In this document: positions 9,266-20,837 of the stretch, piece by piece
Numbering within the stretch: position 1 is the stretch's first letter
Layout: the number at the start of each line of letters is the position of its first letter
Assembly: GCF_963678635.1 (NCBI RefSeq)
Contig: NC_087068.1
Coordinates: 37,769,436 to 37,833,435 of the forward strand
Length of the DNA: 64,000 nucleotides
Origin: Symsagittifera roscoffensis
Lineage: Eukaryota > Xenacoelomorpha > Acoela > Convolutidae
Reading direction: 5' to 3'
Translations under genes and position numbers: made by a program
Notes under the pieces: generated by a model
Seen by the model: only the letters and a program-made list of their open reading frames with translations
What the model was told of the DNA's origin: nothing
The model's database searches: none

Positions 9266-10014
9266 CAAAATAACCGAACTAAAACAAAAAGCTTTTGTGA
9301 AAACAACTAACTAAAATCATTATTAAAAAATATATTAAACTAATAAAAGATTTATAAAATGTAAAATTACATGATGCAATATATAGATCAGAATACAACA
9401 CCAAGGACGAACATCAAAAGACAAGACGACCTCACTACACTCGAGAGAGAATGACCAACTACAATCGATATGCCGCTCACAATCACAACTCAAAGGATTT
9501 AGAGTACGACTTGACTTCGCAGAAAAGGACTTCATTGAACTAGACCAATGACCACCTCGATGTTCAAGTATACGTACAGATCCGAGTAACCAGGCATCCC
9601 CTCCACGCACAATCTCCACGCCATTCCCGAGCTAGATCAAACACAAAAGAAGTTCTCTCCGAAGAACAGAAAAACCTGACATAGCCAACCATTCTGAAAC
9701 CAGAATTGATGCTGTTGCAGAGACTCAGTCGTTGTCACAAGAAGAACACAACGTCTTGTGTCCTCAATTCCAGATCCCTGGAACTTCCTTAACAAAAAGG
9801 AAACAAAAGAAAAATGATGTTCGCCAAATACCAACGTCCATCATCCATCCTTGAACTACAGAAGAATTGTTCTAAAAAACTCTGTAAAACCCGGATGGGT
9901 GGAACCTGATCTAAACTATATTTTATGATTGGATAAATTAAATGTTTTACCAATGTAAAGTATTTAATATTAACCAATCATGATCCATCTAACTAACAAC
10001 CCACTTATTTGTAA

Positions 10015-10042
10015 GTGCTGAAGTTACTTGTAATTTCAGCAC
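10015..10042 (+). other. Stem-loop in the putative LTR region
   Basis: The arms gtgctgaa and ttcagcac pair perfectly over 8 bp around a 12-nt loop. It could be an RNA structure of the retroelement 3' end. Confidence 0.4.
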
Positions 10043-10520
10043 CAGAGAGATTTGAATTTAACTTAGAAATTAGTTGGACTCTCCCGAGCACTTCAGCAGC
10101 CGCAATAAACCAGTATACCCTAGATCTATTGAGCCTAGCAGAGACTAGTTAAACAACCTGAGACTAGATAGTATAAGAGTAAGATTAGGATCGGTATTAG
10201 ACTAAGAAGTTGCACGAATCTATCCGGCCGAAAATAAGATAGCGTGACGAGCAGACGGTGTACCCTATCCGAAATTACTCTATGAGTTATACACCCCAGT
10301 CCTAACTCACCATTTCGGTTTGTTTGTCCACGTTAGAAATGCACTGTTAAGTATTCAATTTTTGTGCAAAAAAATAGGTTCACCATTTTAACCCCTTAAA
10401 ATTGAATGTACAGACAGTTGTATCGATTTTGTAACTGAAGGATTTCTATAACAATTCACTATTCTGGTTCCAGTACTAACTTTAATTTTCCAAAAATGGT
10501 TTGGCTTTAACAACAAACTT

Positions 10521-10761
10521 ACCAAATATACCACAAAGCGCTAGTCTCATAACCGAAAGCTGCTGAAAAATTTGACTGGTAGATTGAGCCATCAGAAAGG
10601 TCGGGGCAGAGTAGTTCCCCTGTAGACCCTTTGAAATCAGAACCAAGACGGCCTGGGACAGGACGGCAAGGCCACAGAGGGTAAGTAAAATAAACAATGG
10701 CGCCTTGTCACTATCCCCGTCCTCCTCTAATTGAGTGTAATCTAAAACTAAGCCTCGGTCG
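10521..10761 (-). CDS. Probable internal exon of a membrane-protein gene
   Basis: On the minus strand this GC-richer stretch is open and encodes an acidic segment (QLEEDGDSDKAP), then a strong hydrophobic helix (LFILLTLCGLAVLSQAVLVL) and a hydrophilic part. It ends at a consensus donor (G|GTAAGT, donor GT at 10519-10520). A possible acceptor, CTCAG, precedes it at 10762-10766. The frame continues past both sites without an ATG, as expected for an exon. The neighbouring exons were not found, so this could be a remnant. No family recognised. Confidence 0.35.
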
Positions 10762-11083
10762 CTGAGCACTTTTTTTCGCGGAGATGGTCAAAACAAACCC
10801 GAACTTGAATGAAACGGTCGAAACTTACCAATTTTTGGTCAAGACTGTCAAAAAATGAAGTGAGCTCCTAGACTTGAGTAACAGTATCAGTGCAGAAACC
10901 TCTTTTTACTTTTACTTTGTCTCAAATTGTTTCTATTTAGTGAAATCAATGGGAAACAAAAAACATCCCCGCCATACGCATTCACAGTTCTTAACTCAAT
11001 TGAAAGATTTTATGGCAAGAAAATTCAAACGTCTGAGTTTTCTTTAAGCGAATACGGTCCAAAACTTCATCATTTTAAATTGA

Positions 11084-11150
11084 ATATATATATATACAAA
11101 CTTCTATAAATATAAATATATATATATATATATATATATTTAAATATATA
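11084..11150. repeat. AT microsatellite
   Basis: Two nearly pure (AT)n tracts are separated by a short interruption (caaacttctataaat). The rest of 10770-11440 is AT-rich sequence in which I see no gene. Confidence 0.85.
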
Positions 11151-11439
11151 GCGGCAGAACAACCTGAATCAGCAGACTTTTGAATCAGCAGACTTTGACT
11201 TTCTCGTTCTTACTACAGGAGCCTAAAAAATTGAATGATCAAAACAAACTTAACGATATTTTTGCTTTGATTCAGTATTGTTGGCTAGTACCTGATTGGA
11301 AACCTTGAAAAAAATTAAGGCGAGGCGTTAAGCGCAAAACGCTTTTTTTAGAACAAGACACTAAAAATGTCGCTATCTGTTCCGCAAACGGCCATTATTA
11401 ACTTCGAAAGACCTTCATGCGCTTGAGAACAGCACACCT

Positions 11440-12080
11440 TGAGTAAAAAAAATCAATTTCTACTGCAAATGTGTTTTATCAGAGTAGTAAAAGTGCCATT
11501 CTAAAGAAGACAAAAAAAAGTAAAAACGATAAAGTCTTGGAGACTGAGAAGAAGTTTACTGATGAAAAAAGATACTTGAAAAGAGAAAAAACTGACACAG
11601 ACAGTTTGATAAAGTCTAATTCAGTCAGGCTCCGGCAAATAAAAAATGGGTTGGTGAACTTTGAACTCTATCCTAATCGTCTCACTGTCAGCCTTGGCAA
11701 TAATTACTTGAAACAGAACAACCTATCAAGTATGACCTCGACCAGATTCCTCCCGATTCTGTGCCTGAGGCCAGAGAAAAACGTACCTGCTTCAGATTTA
11801 TTCGCGGTCGGTTATTGGCGACGCCAAGATTTTAAGCGCTTCAAGTAATTAGCAATGTCTTATTTCGCCATTTTTTTTTCACAGGAGCATTTATATGGAC
11901 AATACTGTCGTTGCTGCTATCATCACTGTAGTCTGGGTCACTCTTTATCACTGAATTAGAAGATAAGAGGCTTTTGAAGAAAAAAAAGCGGTTGAAGATG
12001 ATTTTTTTAGTGAATCAGTAGACCTGCAGCGAGGAGCAGAGTTAACAGGAGCTGTAGACTCAGTTGATCTGCGTTGATAG
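11440..12080 (+). pseudogene. Decayed protein-coding fragment with frameshifts
   Basis: From about 11450 the plus strand reads as a Lys-rich protein. Near 11700 the natural-looking reading moves to another frame (YDLDQIPPDSVPEAREK), which implies a 1-nt indel. A T-rich run ending in TTTTCACAG near 11884 looks like a splice acceptor. It is followed by a short hydrophobic segment (NTVVAAIITVVWVTLYH), then stop codons, then an acidic reading (EAFEEKKAVEDDFFSE). The codon quality in alternating frames suggests a broken gene rather than chance. No family recognised. Confidence 0.3.
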
Positions 12081-12488
12081 TGAGGATTCATAAGAGCGGT
12101 AGAAGAACCAGACAACTGACGTTCTCGTCTTAATAAAATCTTTTTCGCCCGAGGAGTAGCCAGCTGAAACTAGTGAGAAAATGTTTTGATTGAATTATTG
12201 AAAAAATTTATAAGGATGGCGCTAATCGCTTTTTTTTAAAATTCATTTTTTCTAAGATGCTATATAGCATATCGAAACTTTGACTAGGTGTTTTTCTATG
12301 TCAAATAACGAGCTCAAAGGCGCTACGCGAAGCACTCAACTTCTCTTTACGTTGTTTTAGTCTTGTGAGCAAGCTTATGCCATGGTTCCAGCAATTCTTT
12401 CAAAATTTGATCCACGCAACGTCGTTAAACTGTGGACAAAGTTCGCGATGCTGAGTGTCAATCCATTCGAGGAGTGGTTTCAGTTTAT
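12081..12488. other. Stretch with no recognised gene
   Basis: AT-rich sequence with poly-T runs. I see no coding or repeat structure on either strand. Confidence 0.4.
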
Positions 12489-13606
12489 TCAAGTACACCA
12501 GCATCGAATGCGGCTGGAGAAGCTACTCCTTGTCAAACGGTTCAACGAAACTGGGCACCGTATTCGATTGTGTGTGAAAATACTCGTCACTTTAATGAAG
12601 GATTCAAGAAAACGTTTCAAATTGAGTGATAATCGTTCTTTAGTTTTTTTTTTAGCTTTCTGCTTCATGAGACGCCGCACTGGTCTTGAACGACACAAGA
12701 TGAGCAGTAAACTTTTCGTACCAAGTTGTCGAAAGCTTTTGAGAGTCGTTCTTTTTTGAAATACGTTAAGGCTTGTGGTGCTTCGGGTGTTTATCTGTTC
12801 GACTAAGGCGAATCTCGCAAACATCACATTGGTAGAATTCACGAGTACCCAAAGTCGAATAGTTGTTGGAAATGAACTGAAGTGTGCTCCTGTGGTACGG
12901 CTTGAGTTTTTGTTGCTCTGTGTACTTTGCGAACCCATCTTGTGATAACTTCCCAAATCATCTCCAATCTTTCTCGAAGCGTTATTTTCTATCAAACTTT
13001 GTTCCACATCTCTCCGTTTTGGTTTATTGTTGCCACTCTTCTTTGTGGTCGTGGTTTTGTCCTCAATCTCGCGATCTGATTCCCAACAATCATCAGACTG
13101 AGAAAGAAAAGGGACAAGACAGTCGCCTTCGCTCGCAGGACCAGTGATTGACCGGCATTTTGTCGTTTGTAAGCTTTGGACAAAGTCGATCGCTCCCTAT
13201 CTAGAAACGCATCACTCATACTCTGAAGAACAACCTCCCAAAAACATTTTCTTGATGTCTATTGTAGTTCGTACTTCGGTGAAGCCGTCAACGTGTTTGC
13301 ATTGCTCTGAAATTCTGTGACGTGTTCTATTTCAACAGAGTTTTCCTCATTGATCTCAGAGACATTTTCCTCTGTTGGTTTTTCATTTTCCACAGTGGTC
13401 TCAATGATTACTTCGTTTGCTGGTTCCTGATGTTCCTCAGTTGGCCTCAATGATAACTTCGTTTGATGGTTTGCGATTTTCCTCAGTGATCTCAAAGATA
13501 ACTTTGTTTGATGGTACTAAAATTTTATTCAAATCACTCAAGGCAAGCTCTTGTTCTTCGCTGACTTCTGCCACTTGTTTTTCTTTTCGGTATTTCTTCA
13601 TTCGCC
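12489..13606 (-). pseudogene. Acidic, zinc-finger-like gene remnant, cut by a sequence gap
   Basis: Reading on the minus strand from the gap: a Glu-rich section at about 13600-13260 with repeated EVIIE and EEN motifs, whose reading changes frame near 13440. An acidic, Ser/Lys-rich section follows (SQSDDCWESDREIEDK, about 13090-13040), with splice-acceptor-like pyrimidine tracts at its front. At about 12845-12780 a finger-like CDVCEIRLSRTDKHPKHH segment appears in a third frame, and stops follow. At least two frameshifts and several stops are needed to join these. An AATAAA follows the last open frame near 12487. This is a broken host-type gene, or one spoiled by assembly errors beside the gap. 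Confidence 0.3.
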
Positions 13607-13806
13607 NNNNNNNNNNNNNNNNNNNNNNNNNNNNNNNNNNNNNNNNNNNNNNNNNNNNNNNNNNNNNNNNNNNNNNNNNNNNNNNNNNNNNNNNNNNNNN
13701 NNNNNNNNNNNNNNNNNNNNNNNNNNNNNNNNNNNNNNNNNNNNNNNNNNNNNNNNNNNNNNNNNNNNNNNNNNNNNNNNNNNNNNNNNNNNNNNNNNNN
13801 NNNNNN
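13607..13806. other. Assembly gap (200 N)
   Basis: Exactly 200 N, which is a scaffold placeholder, so its real length is unknown. It removes the upstream part of the acidic gene remnant. The 220 bases after it (13807-14029) show no gene. Confidence 0.99.
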
Positions 13807-15390
13807 GAAGAAACAATTATAAATCTTATGAAACACATTGTTCAAAAAAGCACTCGCGACGCTTTGGTTTTCAGTTTTGAGAAAAAATTTTCATAATGGG
13901 ATTCGTAAGCATATTCAACACCTAATCGGAATAGACTTGGACTGAAAATAACATTTGTCTGTCAATTTTGTTTATCGTTCTGTTTGATTATAAGAGTTTA
14001 CGCCGCAAAAACATACTCTACAAACAGAAAAGAACCAGAAGATTACGACTAGACACGACACTCGTTTTGTGGCCAACGAACCGTGTAGTTCGGCGCCAAG
14101 TTTTTCGGTTTTTTTTCATATGTCCCCCACCGCGAAAAAGTCCTAGATCCGTCCCTGATTGAAAGTGAATACTTACAGTTCGGCTTCAAATATGGCGAGA
14201 AATTAAAAATCAATTGAGCTCTGCAAAAATGTTTTACAAAAAAGGAGAACTAAATGAATTTTAATGATTTTTTGTCTGAATAAAAACATTTTATATCAGT
14301 GAGCTAAAAAGGGTACTCATGCTAAGCCAATTAGAAAAAAGACAGAATGATTGATAGACAGAATGATGAAAACAACGAAAAAGGTGCTCATATTTATTAT
14401 AAGTTTACTTTTCAGAAAGTTGATTGATGTCGTGATTGATCAACGCAACGCATTCACGATTTTAATTGAACTTCAATAAAGATGACATGATTTAATTGAT
14501 TTCCGGGATTAACAAGCCGATAAAAAATTTTTATTAAATCTTTTTATAGCTAAAATATCTCAGCTACTGTTGGTTAATTAGTGCAAGGTCAATATTAGGT
14601 CAACCGCGCTGCTCCTCGGCAGCTCCCAATTCGAAATTTACGCAAACTTAAATTGGCACAATCAGTTGACCCGCATCGAAATTAAGTCATTGTTCCTTCA
14701 TACCTCATTTAGCAGGTTTCACCTTCAAAATTGGTATGAAATAGCGTTGAAAGCGCCTATGGAAATTTTTTTAGGTTTGGTCGTACCAGGTACAGAAACT
14801 GGAATATTTTTTCTGTTGTATCAAAACCAAACTCTTGAGAGGGCGGTTCTGCAAATTGCCTTTTTCTGGCTCGCGCATTGCATTATTTCGGTGCGTTTTG
14901 GAAAAAAATTTAGATTTGTTCAACCACAAGTTGATGCCCTAGAATAGTATCAAAAAGGAGGGACAGTTTGGAAAATTTTGGCTACTAGAATTGAGAGCGG
15001 CAGCGATCGCCACCCAGCCCTCATGCCCTATTGGTACGCTGAAAATGAAAGACGAAATTGCATGATGGTTGGTTGAACTAACTCAAGCTTGTCAGAATTT
15101 GTGATTGAGCAGTAAACTGAAATTTTGATACGAAAACTGTTTTGAATTTTTGCTCCAATCAAGTCACAAAGTCACTGAATGGAGCTCCATGTCTTAGGGT
15201 GAGGTGTGTCGTTTTTGGCCAATACGATTACCTCATAGGAGTCGGGTGAGGTCCTTTTTTCAAGTTTTTCATTATTGAGTTGAGTAGAGTTTTGAAAACA
15301 TTCAAAAAAGATGTTTCAGTTTTAGAAAAAAAAATTGGTCAGATCATTTTAAATAAAAATTTAAACTGACTTTTAAAACAGAATTTTACT

Positions 15391-15753
15391 GGCTAACATT
15401 GTTGAATCATCAGTTTAATTCTTCTACCTTTTTTATTTTATGTCTTTTTTTTGCCTCGACCACCTTCAACAGTCGCCCACTTCGAACATTTCATTTAATT
15501 TAGCTCCTTTGTCCTATTTTTCTGCCTTTTTTCTATTTGTTTAGCTAGTTTTAAAGCTCTTCATTACGTAATAAGCGTGATATAGAGCTATAAAACTAGC
15601 TAAATGAATTGCAAAATGGCAAAAATAGCACGAAACTAGTCGAATAAAGAAAATGTTCAAGATGGGCGACTGTTAAAATGGTTGAAGAAAAAAAAACATA
15701 AAATAAATCAAAAAAACTGGAAGTGTTGAACTGATGGTTCAACCACGCTAGCC
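15391..15753. repeat. Long imperfect palindrome (MITE-like) inside block A1
   Basis: The left arm runs from ggctaac at 15391 to agctc at 15559. The right arm is its diverged reverse complement, from gagct at 15585 to gctagcc at 15753. The loop is about 25 nt. Paired landmarks include ttagctagtttt/aaaactagctaa, cagtcgccca/gggcgactgt and gttgaatcatcag/ctgatggttcaac. The structure suggests a foldback or MITE-type element now carried within block A. The arms could form a hairpin RNA. Confidence 0.65.
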
Positions 15754-17949
15754 ACAAAAGTCTATATAAAATTGAAAAAATTGTGATTCAACCAGTTTAC
15801 TTGCAAGCGTTATCAAATCGGAATATAGACATTTTTGGGTTAACAAATAGTTCAACATAAATCAGTTGAATCACTATGTATCCGACATCCTAATTTTAAG
15901 GAAAATTCAGATTTAACTACTGGGTGGGTACTAAAAACTACAGGGTAGTTTCAGGGGTGACTTGAAACCTTTTAAGGTTTGTAACAAAACCATTTTTTTT
16001 TTCGGCACAATTGGTGTCTGCTCAAAAATTGTCTGCCTTGTTTCCGCTTTGTAAGTTTTGTTCAGTTGTTAATTCGAATTTCAAATGTTTTGCTTGGAAT
16101 GTGTTACTAGAATTTTCTTTGATTTGATTAGGTATTAAATTGTGCATGAGAATTGTTTTTTTTTGAACTTTTCTGGATAACTATCCTGCCAAACTTGATA
16201 ACATAGCTGAAATCGTCACAACAATATGTTGGAAGCTTACATTTTTAATTTGCTGCGTCCATTTTATTTTAGAAAAAGTTATGGCTTTCAACGAAGGAAA
16301 AGTTTTGAAACTTTGACCGTTTTTTGGAAGTTTTATACTCTACTCGTGCCAACTTGCTAGTAAGGCCAATTCAAATAACCGTGCCAAGTCTCAGGTCTAG
16401 TTTTCAACCGAGAAATCCGAGTTTGTTTGCCTTCTCTTTTTTCCGGCCGTGACATTGTTTTAGCCGAAAAAAGTCTTGGGTGTCAGAAAGTCGAATTTTT
16501 GAACTTTGACTGTTTCTTAGATAACCTCAAATGAAATTTTCAATCAAAAAAAGCAGTTGCAGAAATGGCTATTCTGCACAAATGGCTACTTTTGAGTGTT
16601 TTTGTAGGAGAAAGATTATGTCTTTCTGAGAATTTTGAAATTTCAAAAATCTTCACTCTACTCACTTGCTTTTTTTAGAGCATCTGAATTTATGCATTTT
16701 GTCGCGCATCAGTGCAACATTTTTGCTGTTATATCAAACAAGTATCTCGAGCTTTAGCTGGGCCCTAGTTGTCCTTCATCGAGATATGCAAATTTTTGGT
16801 TCACCTTGTTTTTTCAACATTTTTTCTCGACTAATGCATTTTTATCACTGTGACAAATCGCAAGAGCACCGAAACTTCGTTTTGCTTCTGATTTAAAAAA
16901 TTGTGTGAAATTTGAAAAAAGAACAAATCATTTTTGAGAAAAAAAAATTTTTGTCATTTTTTTTTTGAAATTTTGCGCGTTCAATTTATTTACCTTAGCC
17001 ATGAGATTGGAACAATTTGTTCTAATTGCACACTAAGTTCCTTTCCTATATAGTTGATGTATCACTTCCATCACTGTAAAAAGTTGTGGGTTACGCGATG
17101 CCAACTGAAGTTTTTGTAATTTGTTTCAGACTTTTTTGATTTCGACAAGTTTATGTATAAAAATCAATCAGGAAAAATACGCTTTGGGATCGAAACTCAC
17201 AACGATAGCCGATCGATTTTCAAGTTGCGCGGACTTTTTCGAAGACTTTAATTGAAACAAACATATTCTCCATTTATATATCTTATCCACTACGTATTAG
17301 GTGATTTTTTTTATATAGTCAAGAAAAAATACAGGTTGAAGTCACAAGTGTTGGTAGTGAGGCAAAAAATTTTTGGACCTAATCAGTCGAGTCCATCTTA
17401 TTGCTTTTGAATTAGGTAATGGATGCTGAAAATCACACGCAAAACAAATGAAGTTGGTTCCTACGCCCAATAGAATTGGATCAATCGACAAAAAACATGC
17501 AATTTTTAGCTCATATGATTTAACCGGTGAAAGTCTTCTCACGGATAAAGATTTGAGAGATGGCCAGTTATGACAAGTTTTGAAGTATAGTAGGAAGACT
17601 ATAACAGGAAAATAGGGGATTATACTCACAATCAATAGGGTCACTAGGGATTAAAATTTTCACCATACAAATGGTACTACTTTTTTTTGGTTTGCAGAAA
17701 TGGAAACCCAGTTGTTCCGGTAATGAATAATAGCTAGAAAAAATGCAATCATTACTCTAACGGTTTTTTTTCTTTGTAAATTTTTAGGATTGAATTTGTG
17801 TATGTGTATACGTGAGTTTGTGTATTTGTGAGTAATCAAAACTAATCTCAATAAATAATTTTCTCAGGGAATATTTTTATTCTCAAACGTTTAATTCTGT
17901 CGAGAGTACTGTTATAATATAAATTTGAAAAGAACAAACAAAAATAAAA

Positions 17950-17954
17950 TTGTG
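17950..17954. other. Target-site duplication of BEL1, left copy (TTGTG)
   Basis: TTGTG precedes the LTR here. Its partner at 27315-27319 reads TTATG, and the copy behind the duplicated LTR at 28404-28408 reads TTGTG. Blocks A2 (44436-44440) and A3 (49302-49306) carry a single TTGTG and run on without an insert. Confidence 0.85.
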
Positions 17955-18258
17955 TGTGCCGCACTCTCGTGTATCCTGTAAGACCTACAAAAACCTGCTT
18001 CAATATCTGTAAATTATCGGCAATTCAACAGATAATATAAAGAAAAAGTAATATCGGTTAAACATTTTTCGGTTAACATTTTTAGCAATACGGTTTTCAA
18101 CAATCTCAAAAATCTATAAATATTTTGATGGCAAACTGACCTTAATCAGACAAACCAGTAGTTTTCAAGGCCTTTTGTCTAAGAAAATCTAATTTTAGTT
18201 TTTTCATTTTCGCGCTATAATGACGTCATTAATTTTAAGATTAATTTAAGCGCGAACA
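17955..18258 (-). repeat. 3' LTR of BEL1
   Basis: On the minus strand it begins TGTTCGCGC and ends GGCACA, so it has the usual TG...CA ends. It is near-identical to 27012-27314. The pol frame runs 13 bases into it, ending at 18246. A purine-rich stretch just before it (gcggaaga, minus strand) may be the polypurine tract. Confidence 0.93.
18221..18228. promoter_or_regulatory. CRE-like palindrome TGACGTCA in the BEL LTR
   Basis: A perfect TGACGTCA, the consensus site of CREB/ATF bZIP factors, lies about 30 bp inside the element's 5' LTR edge. It is conserved in all three complete or near-complete LTRs (also 27278-27285 and 28367-28374). It is a candidate enhancer; function is inferred only. 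Confidence 0.45.
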
Positions 18259-18860
18259 TCTTCCGCGCCCAAAGGAGCGAAAACGGGTGCGAGTTTTACG
18301 GCCGGTCGAGTTAGCTCCCCGGAGTGGGTGGTAACTACGGCGGATCGGGCTATGTTGTCTTTTCCGTAAATAAGGGTTTTTATACGAGCCAGATGGTAGT
18401 GTCCCCTTGGGCTGCGTTCGTCAACAATCCACACTAAATCCCCTGTTTTTAAAATAACGTCACTATCGGAGTGCCACTTACTGCGTTTATTCAGCGCTGG
18501 CACATAATCTCGCAGCCAACGACTCCAAATTGCGTTGGCGTAGCATTGCGCTCGGATATATTGCTTTCGATGGTCGAAGTGCTCCTGGAAAGAGAGAGAA
18601 GGAAAGCTAGTACCATTTCGGCCTAACAAAAAATGATTAGAAGTTAACACCTCGTAACCATCCGGACTTGCACTTACTGATGTTATTGGTCGAGCGTTGA
18701 GTGATTGTTCTACAAGACAGAAAGTTGTTTCAAGGACTTCGGGAATGAGCTTTCTACTTCCTATTATTGCGTAGAATACCTTTTTACAACACCGAACGAG
18801 ACGTTCCCAAGAACCACCGTGATGCGGGGCTGCCGGGGGGTTAAATTTTCAGTTATACCC
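18246..18860 (-). pseudogene. BEL1 integrase C-terminus with DUF5641 domain, frameshifted
   Basis: This is the last part of the BEL/Pao integrase. The catalytic Glu is in GGSWERL (Glu codon 18804-18806). It is followed by the conserved NARPIT stretch and, from 18650 down, the DUF5641-type domain (WSRWLRDYVPALNKRSKW, then GDLVWIVDE). Two small indels at homopolymers between 18830 and 18860 separate it from the preceding integrase frame. The stop (18246-18248) lies inside the 3' LTR. The indels could be true mutations or errors in A and C runs. Confidence 0.85.
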
Positions 18861-20385
18861 TTTTTTGCCACTCTGGGGGTGCTTGTCCGTTCCACGACTG
18901 AATACAATTTAAGAGTTCTTTCTCGGCTCCCACAAAATTGGTGCCGTTATCAGACCAAATGACTGATGGAGTGCCGCGACGGGCAATGAATCTTTCGATT
19001 CCCATTACACACGAACTCGTGTCCATGGATGAGACAATCTCAATATGTACAGCTCTGGTGGTCATACATGTAAAAAGGAAGCACCATCGTTTTTCAGAAC
19101 TCCTCCTGATTGAGACGTAAAAGGGTCCAAAGTAATCAACACCACAGTTTGTGAAGGGAGGCTGGCGGTAACCAAGCCTTTCAACTGGAAGCTCTGCCAT
19201 CATAGGTGTGACAGTTTTGGCTTTGCGTTTCCTACATATAAGGCAGTGGACTTCAATGGACTTTAATAAAGAGCGAAGGTTCAAGATTGCGAACTCTAAG
19301 TGAATTACAGCTCGCAGGTAGTCTAAGAACTGGTGCTGATAGCGATAATGAAGATTACTTACGAACAATTTCACCAGAGAATGCCTTCCATCAAGGATTA
19401 TGGGGTGTTTTGTGTCATATTCAGTTTCAACTAGGCGGCGAATTTGCCCAGTTGAACGAATGAGGAAGGCAGGACCCATAAACGGTGCATATTGTGCAAT
19501 ACGACTAGACTTTTTGACGGTTTTGTTGCAGGACAGGAGTAAATATTCCGCTTCAAAAGATTCCTTTTGGAAAATCAACAAAAGTCGTTGTTTGGCGGTT
19601 TCTAATTCAACCGGATCCGTTATTTCCTTGACTTTAGTGCGGTAGTGCCGGTGTTTCGGACTAAGTCTGAGCATGAAGGCAACCACTCGCTGGAGTTTAC
19701 GAAACGATATGAATTCTTCCCATGCAAATAAAATGGGTTGTTTTTGTTTTTGTGCAATGTTTGAAAAATTAGAGGCCTGCTCCAAAACTTCATTAGGGTC
19801 ACAAGCGGGACCAGCCAGGCAGATTTTCTTAAGTACTTCTATGCTCGGCTTGAAAGGCCACTCGCCACTTTTCAGCAGACTTGGCCCGTTCACCCAGCTG
19901 CTTGTTTTTAAGGACTCCGCTGAGATTCCTCTGGTTCCCGTATCAGCAGGGTTGTCTCCACTTAAGACGTAAAACCACTGGTCTACGGTCGTACTTTCCA
20001 GAATTTCTCCAATCCGGTTTGCCACGAACGTGGGTTGCTTACTACCTGAGTTTAACCACTGGAGCACAGTGGTGCTGTCAGTCCACATGAACGTGTTTGA
20101 CACAGGAATGGTTAGAGCTTTGATGACATCTTCCTTCAAGCGGGTAGCGAGTAACGCGGCCTGCAGTTCAAGCTTCGGGATGGAAAGCGCTTTCATGGGC
20201 GCGACTCTTGCTTTTCCAAAGACGAAGGCAACTTGTGTTTCGAGTGAAGTTTTCACACGGGCGCGAAGAAAAGCTACAGCACAAAAAACTTCTTCTGAGC
20301 TGTCACCGAACATGTGTAACTCAACCCAATCGACTGGTGCGGAGAAGTAGCTGCGCTTTATACTATTTTTCCCTAGAGATGGCAA
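18853..20385 (-). pseudogene. BEL1 RNase H and integrase segment (510 aa)
   Basis: This is the longest intact Pol piece. It begins inside the Pao peptidase A17/RNase H region: Asp28 (MFGDSS), Glu73 (KLELQAA), Asp103 (WTDSTTV) and the NPADTGTRG motif are the expected RNase H landmarks. An H2C2-like zinc module follows around residues 345-395 (ending CLICRKRK). Then comes the integrase core with Asp417 (CGVDYFGPF) and Asp479 (WSDNGTNF). The frame ends by frameshift before the catalytic Glu. The first codons here are not a real start, because the upstream reading comes from another frame. Confidence 0.9.
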
Positions 20386-20837
20386 ACCAGAGTGCCAGGC
20401 AAGAAATTTTGTCTTGATATCAACGGGTAGCTCATCATCCCATTGTTTGCCATGAATGCGCCAGATTTCTTCAATAATAATCGCGCTCTTACGGTATAGG
20501 GCGCTACGAGACCTATGGGGTCGAAAATGGAAGAAACAAAACTTAACACTGTTCGCTGTGTTATCGAATTTTTAAGTTCACGGTTGACACCACGGCTTAC
20601 GACCAAAGTGTCGTCGATATGGTACCACTTCAGACCAAGAACATGAGAAGAATTATCCCCACAAGTTACAATATTTTTACTTTCCTGTTGCGGCGCGCTT
20701 TGGGGCGGGCTTAACTCTTTATTAATTTTAGTTACGTTACTTATGAACTTAGTTAATTTAAAACCACCTAGAGCTAATAGAGTAATCAACTCTTGACTCA
20801 TTTTAAATGCAACATCAGGGTCCTCGAAGGAGTCTAG
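20373..20837 (-). pseudogene. BEL1 RT thumb and connection region, frameshifted at its end
   Basis: This continues in frame from the stop after YMDD (LDSFEDPDVAF, then MSQELITLL). It contains HVLGLKWYHIDDTL and the FDPIGLVAPYTVRAR motif, which are hallmarks of Pao-type RT/RNase H connection sequence. Near 20480 a 1-nt deletion throws the reading out of frame: the adjacent frame reads IIIEEIWRIHGKQWDDELP and leads into the RNase H ORF. Confidence 0.85.

Larger units (their letters stand above)
8367..10330 (+). other. 3' untranslated part of the gypsy-like element, probably including its 3' LTR
   Basis: There is no ORF that I trust. The plus strand keeps the A/C-rich bias of the upstream genes until about 10330, where the sequence changes to the AT-rich style of the rest of the window. 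This makes 10330 an approximate element end. A purine-rich run near 9794-9816 could be a polypurine tract, which would put an LTR at about 9817-10330, and AATAAA occurs near 10104. The matching 5' LTR is outside the window, so this boundary is unproven. Confidence 0.4.
14030..17954. repeat. Repeat block A, copy 1
   Basis: This roughly 3.9-kb block recurs almost base for base at 40476-44482 and, without its first kilobase, at 46479-49348. It has no reliable gene. Short ORFs that stay open in all copies (for example 17342-17644 minus and its equivalents) have no recognisable product and probably persist because the copies are young. Its right end is interrupted by the BEL1 LTR at 17955, and the last few bases of the block continue after the element at 27315. 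Confidence 0.85.

Noticed and set aside
13417-13896. ORFs spanning the first gap
   Set aside because: Most of their length is N. Only the flanking minus-strand Glu-rich reading carries any signal.
17342-17644. 100-aa minus-strand ORF kept in all three A blocks (also 43812-44114 and 48679-48981)
   Set aside because: The copies are so similar that an open frame is expected by descent. There are no motifs, and no neighbouring genes suggest a role.
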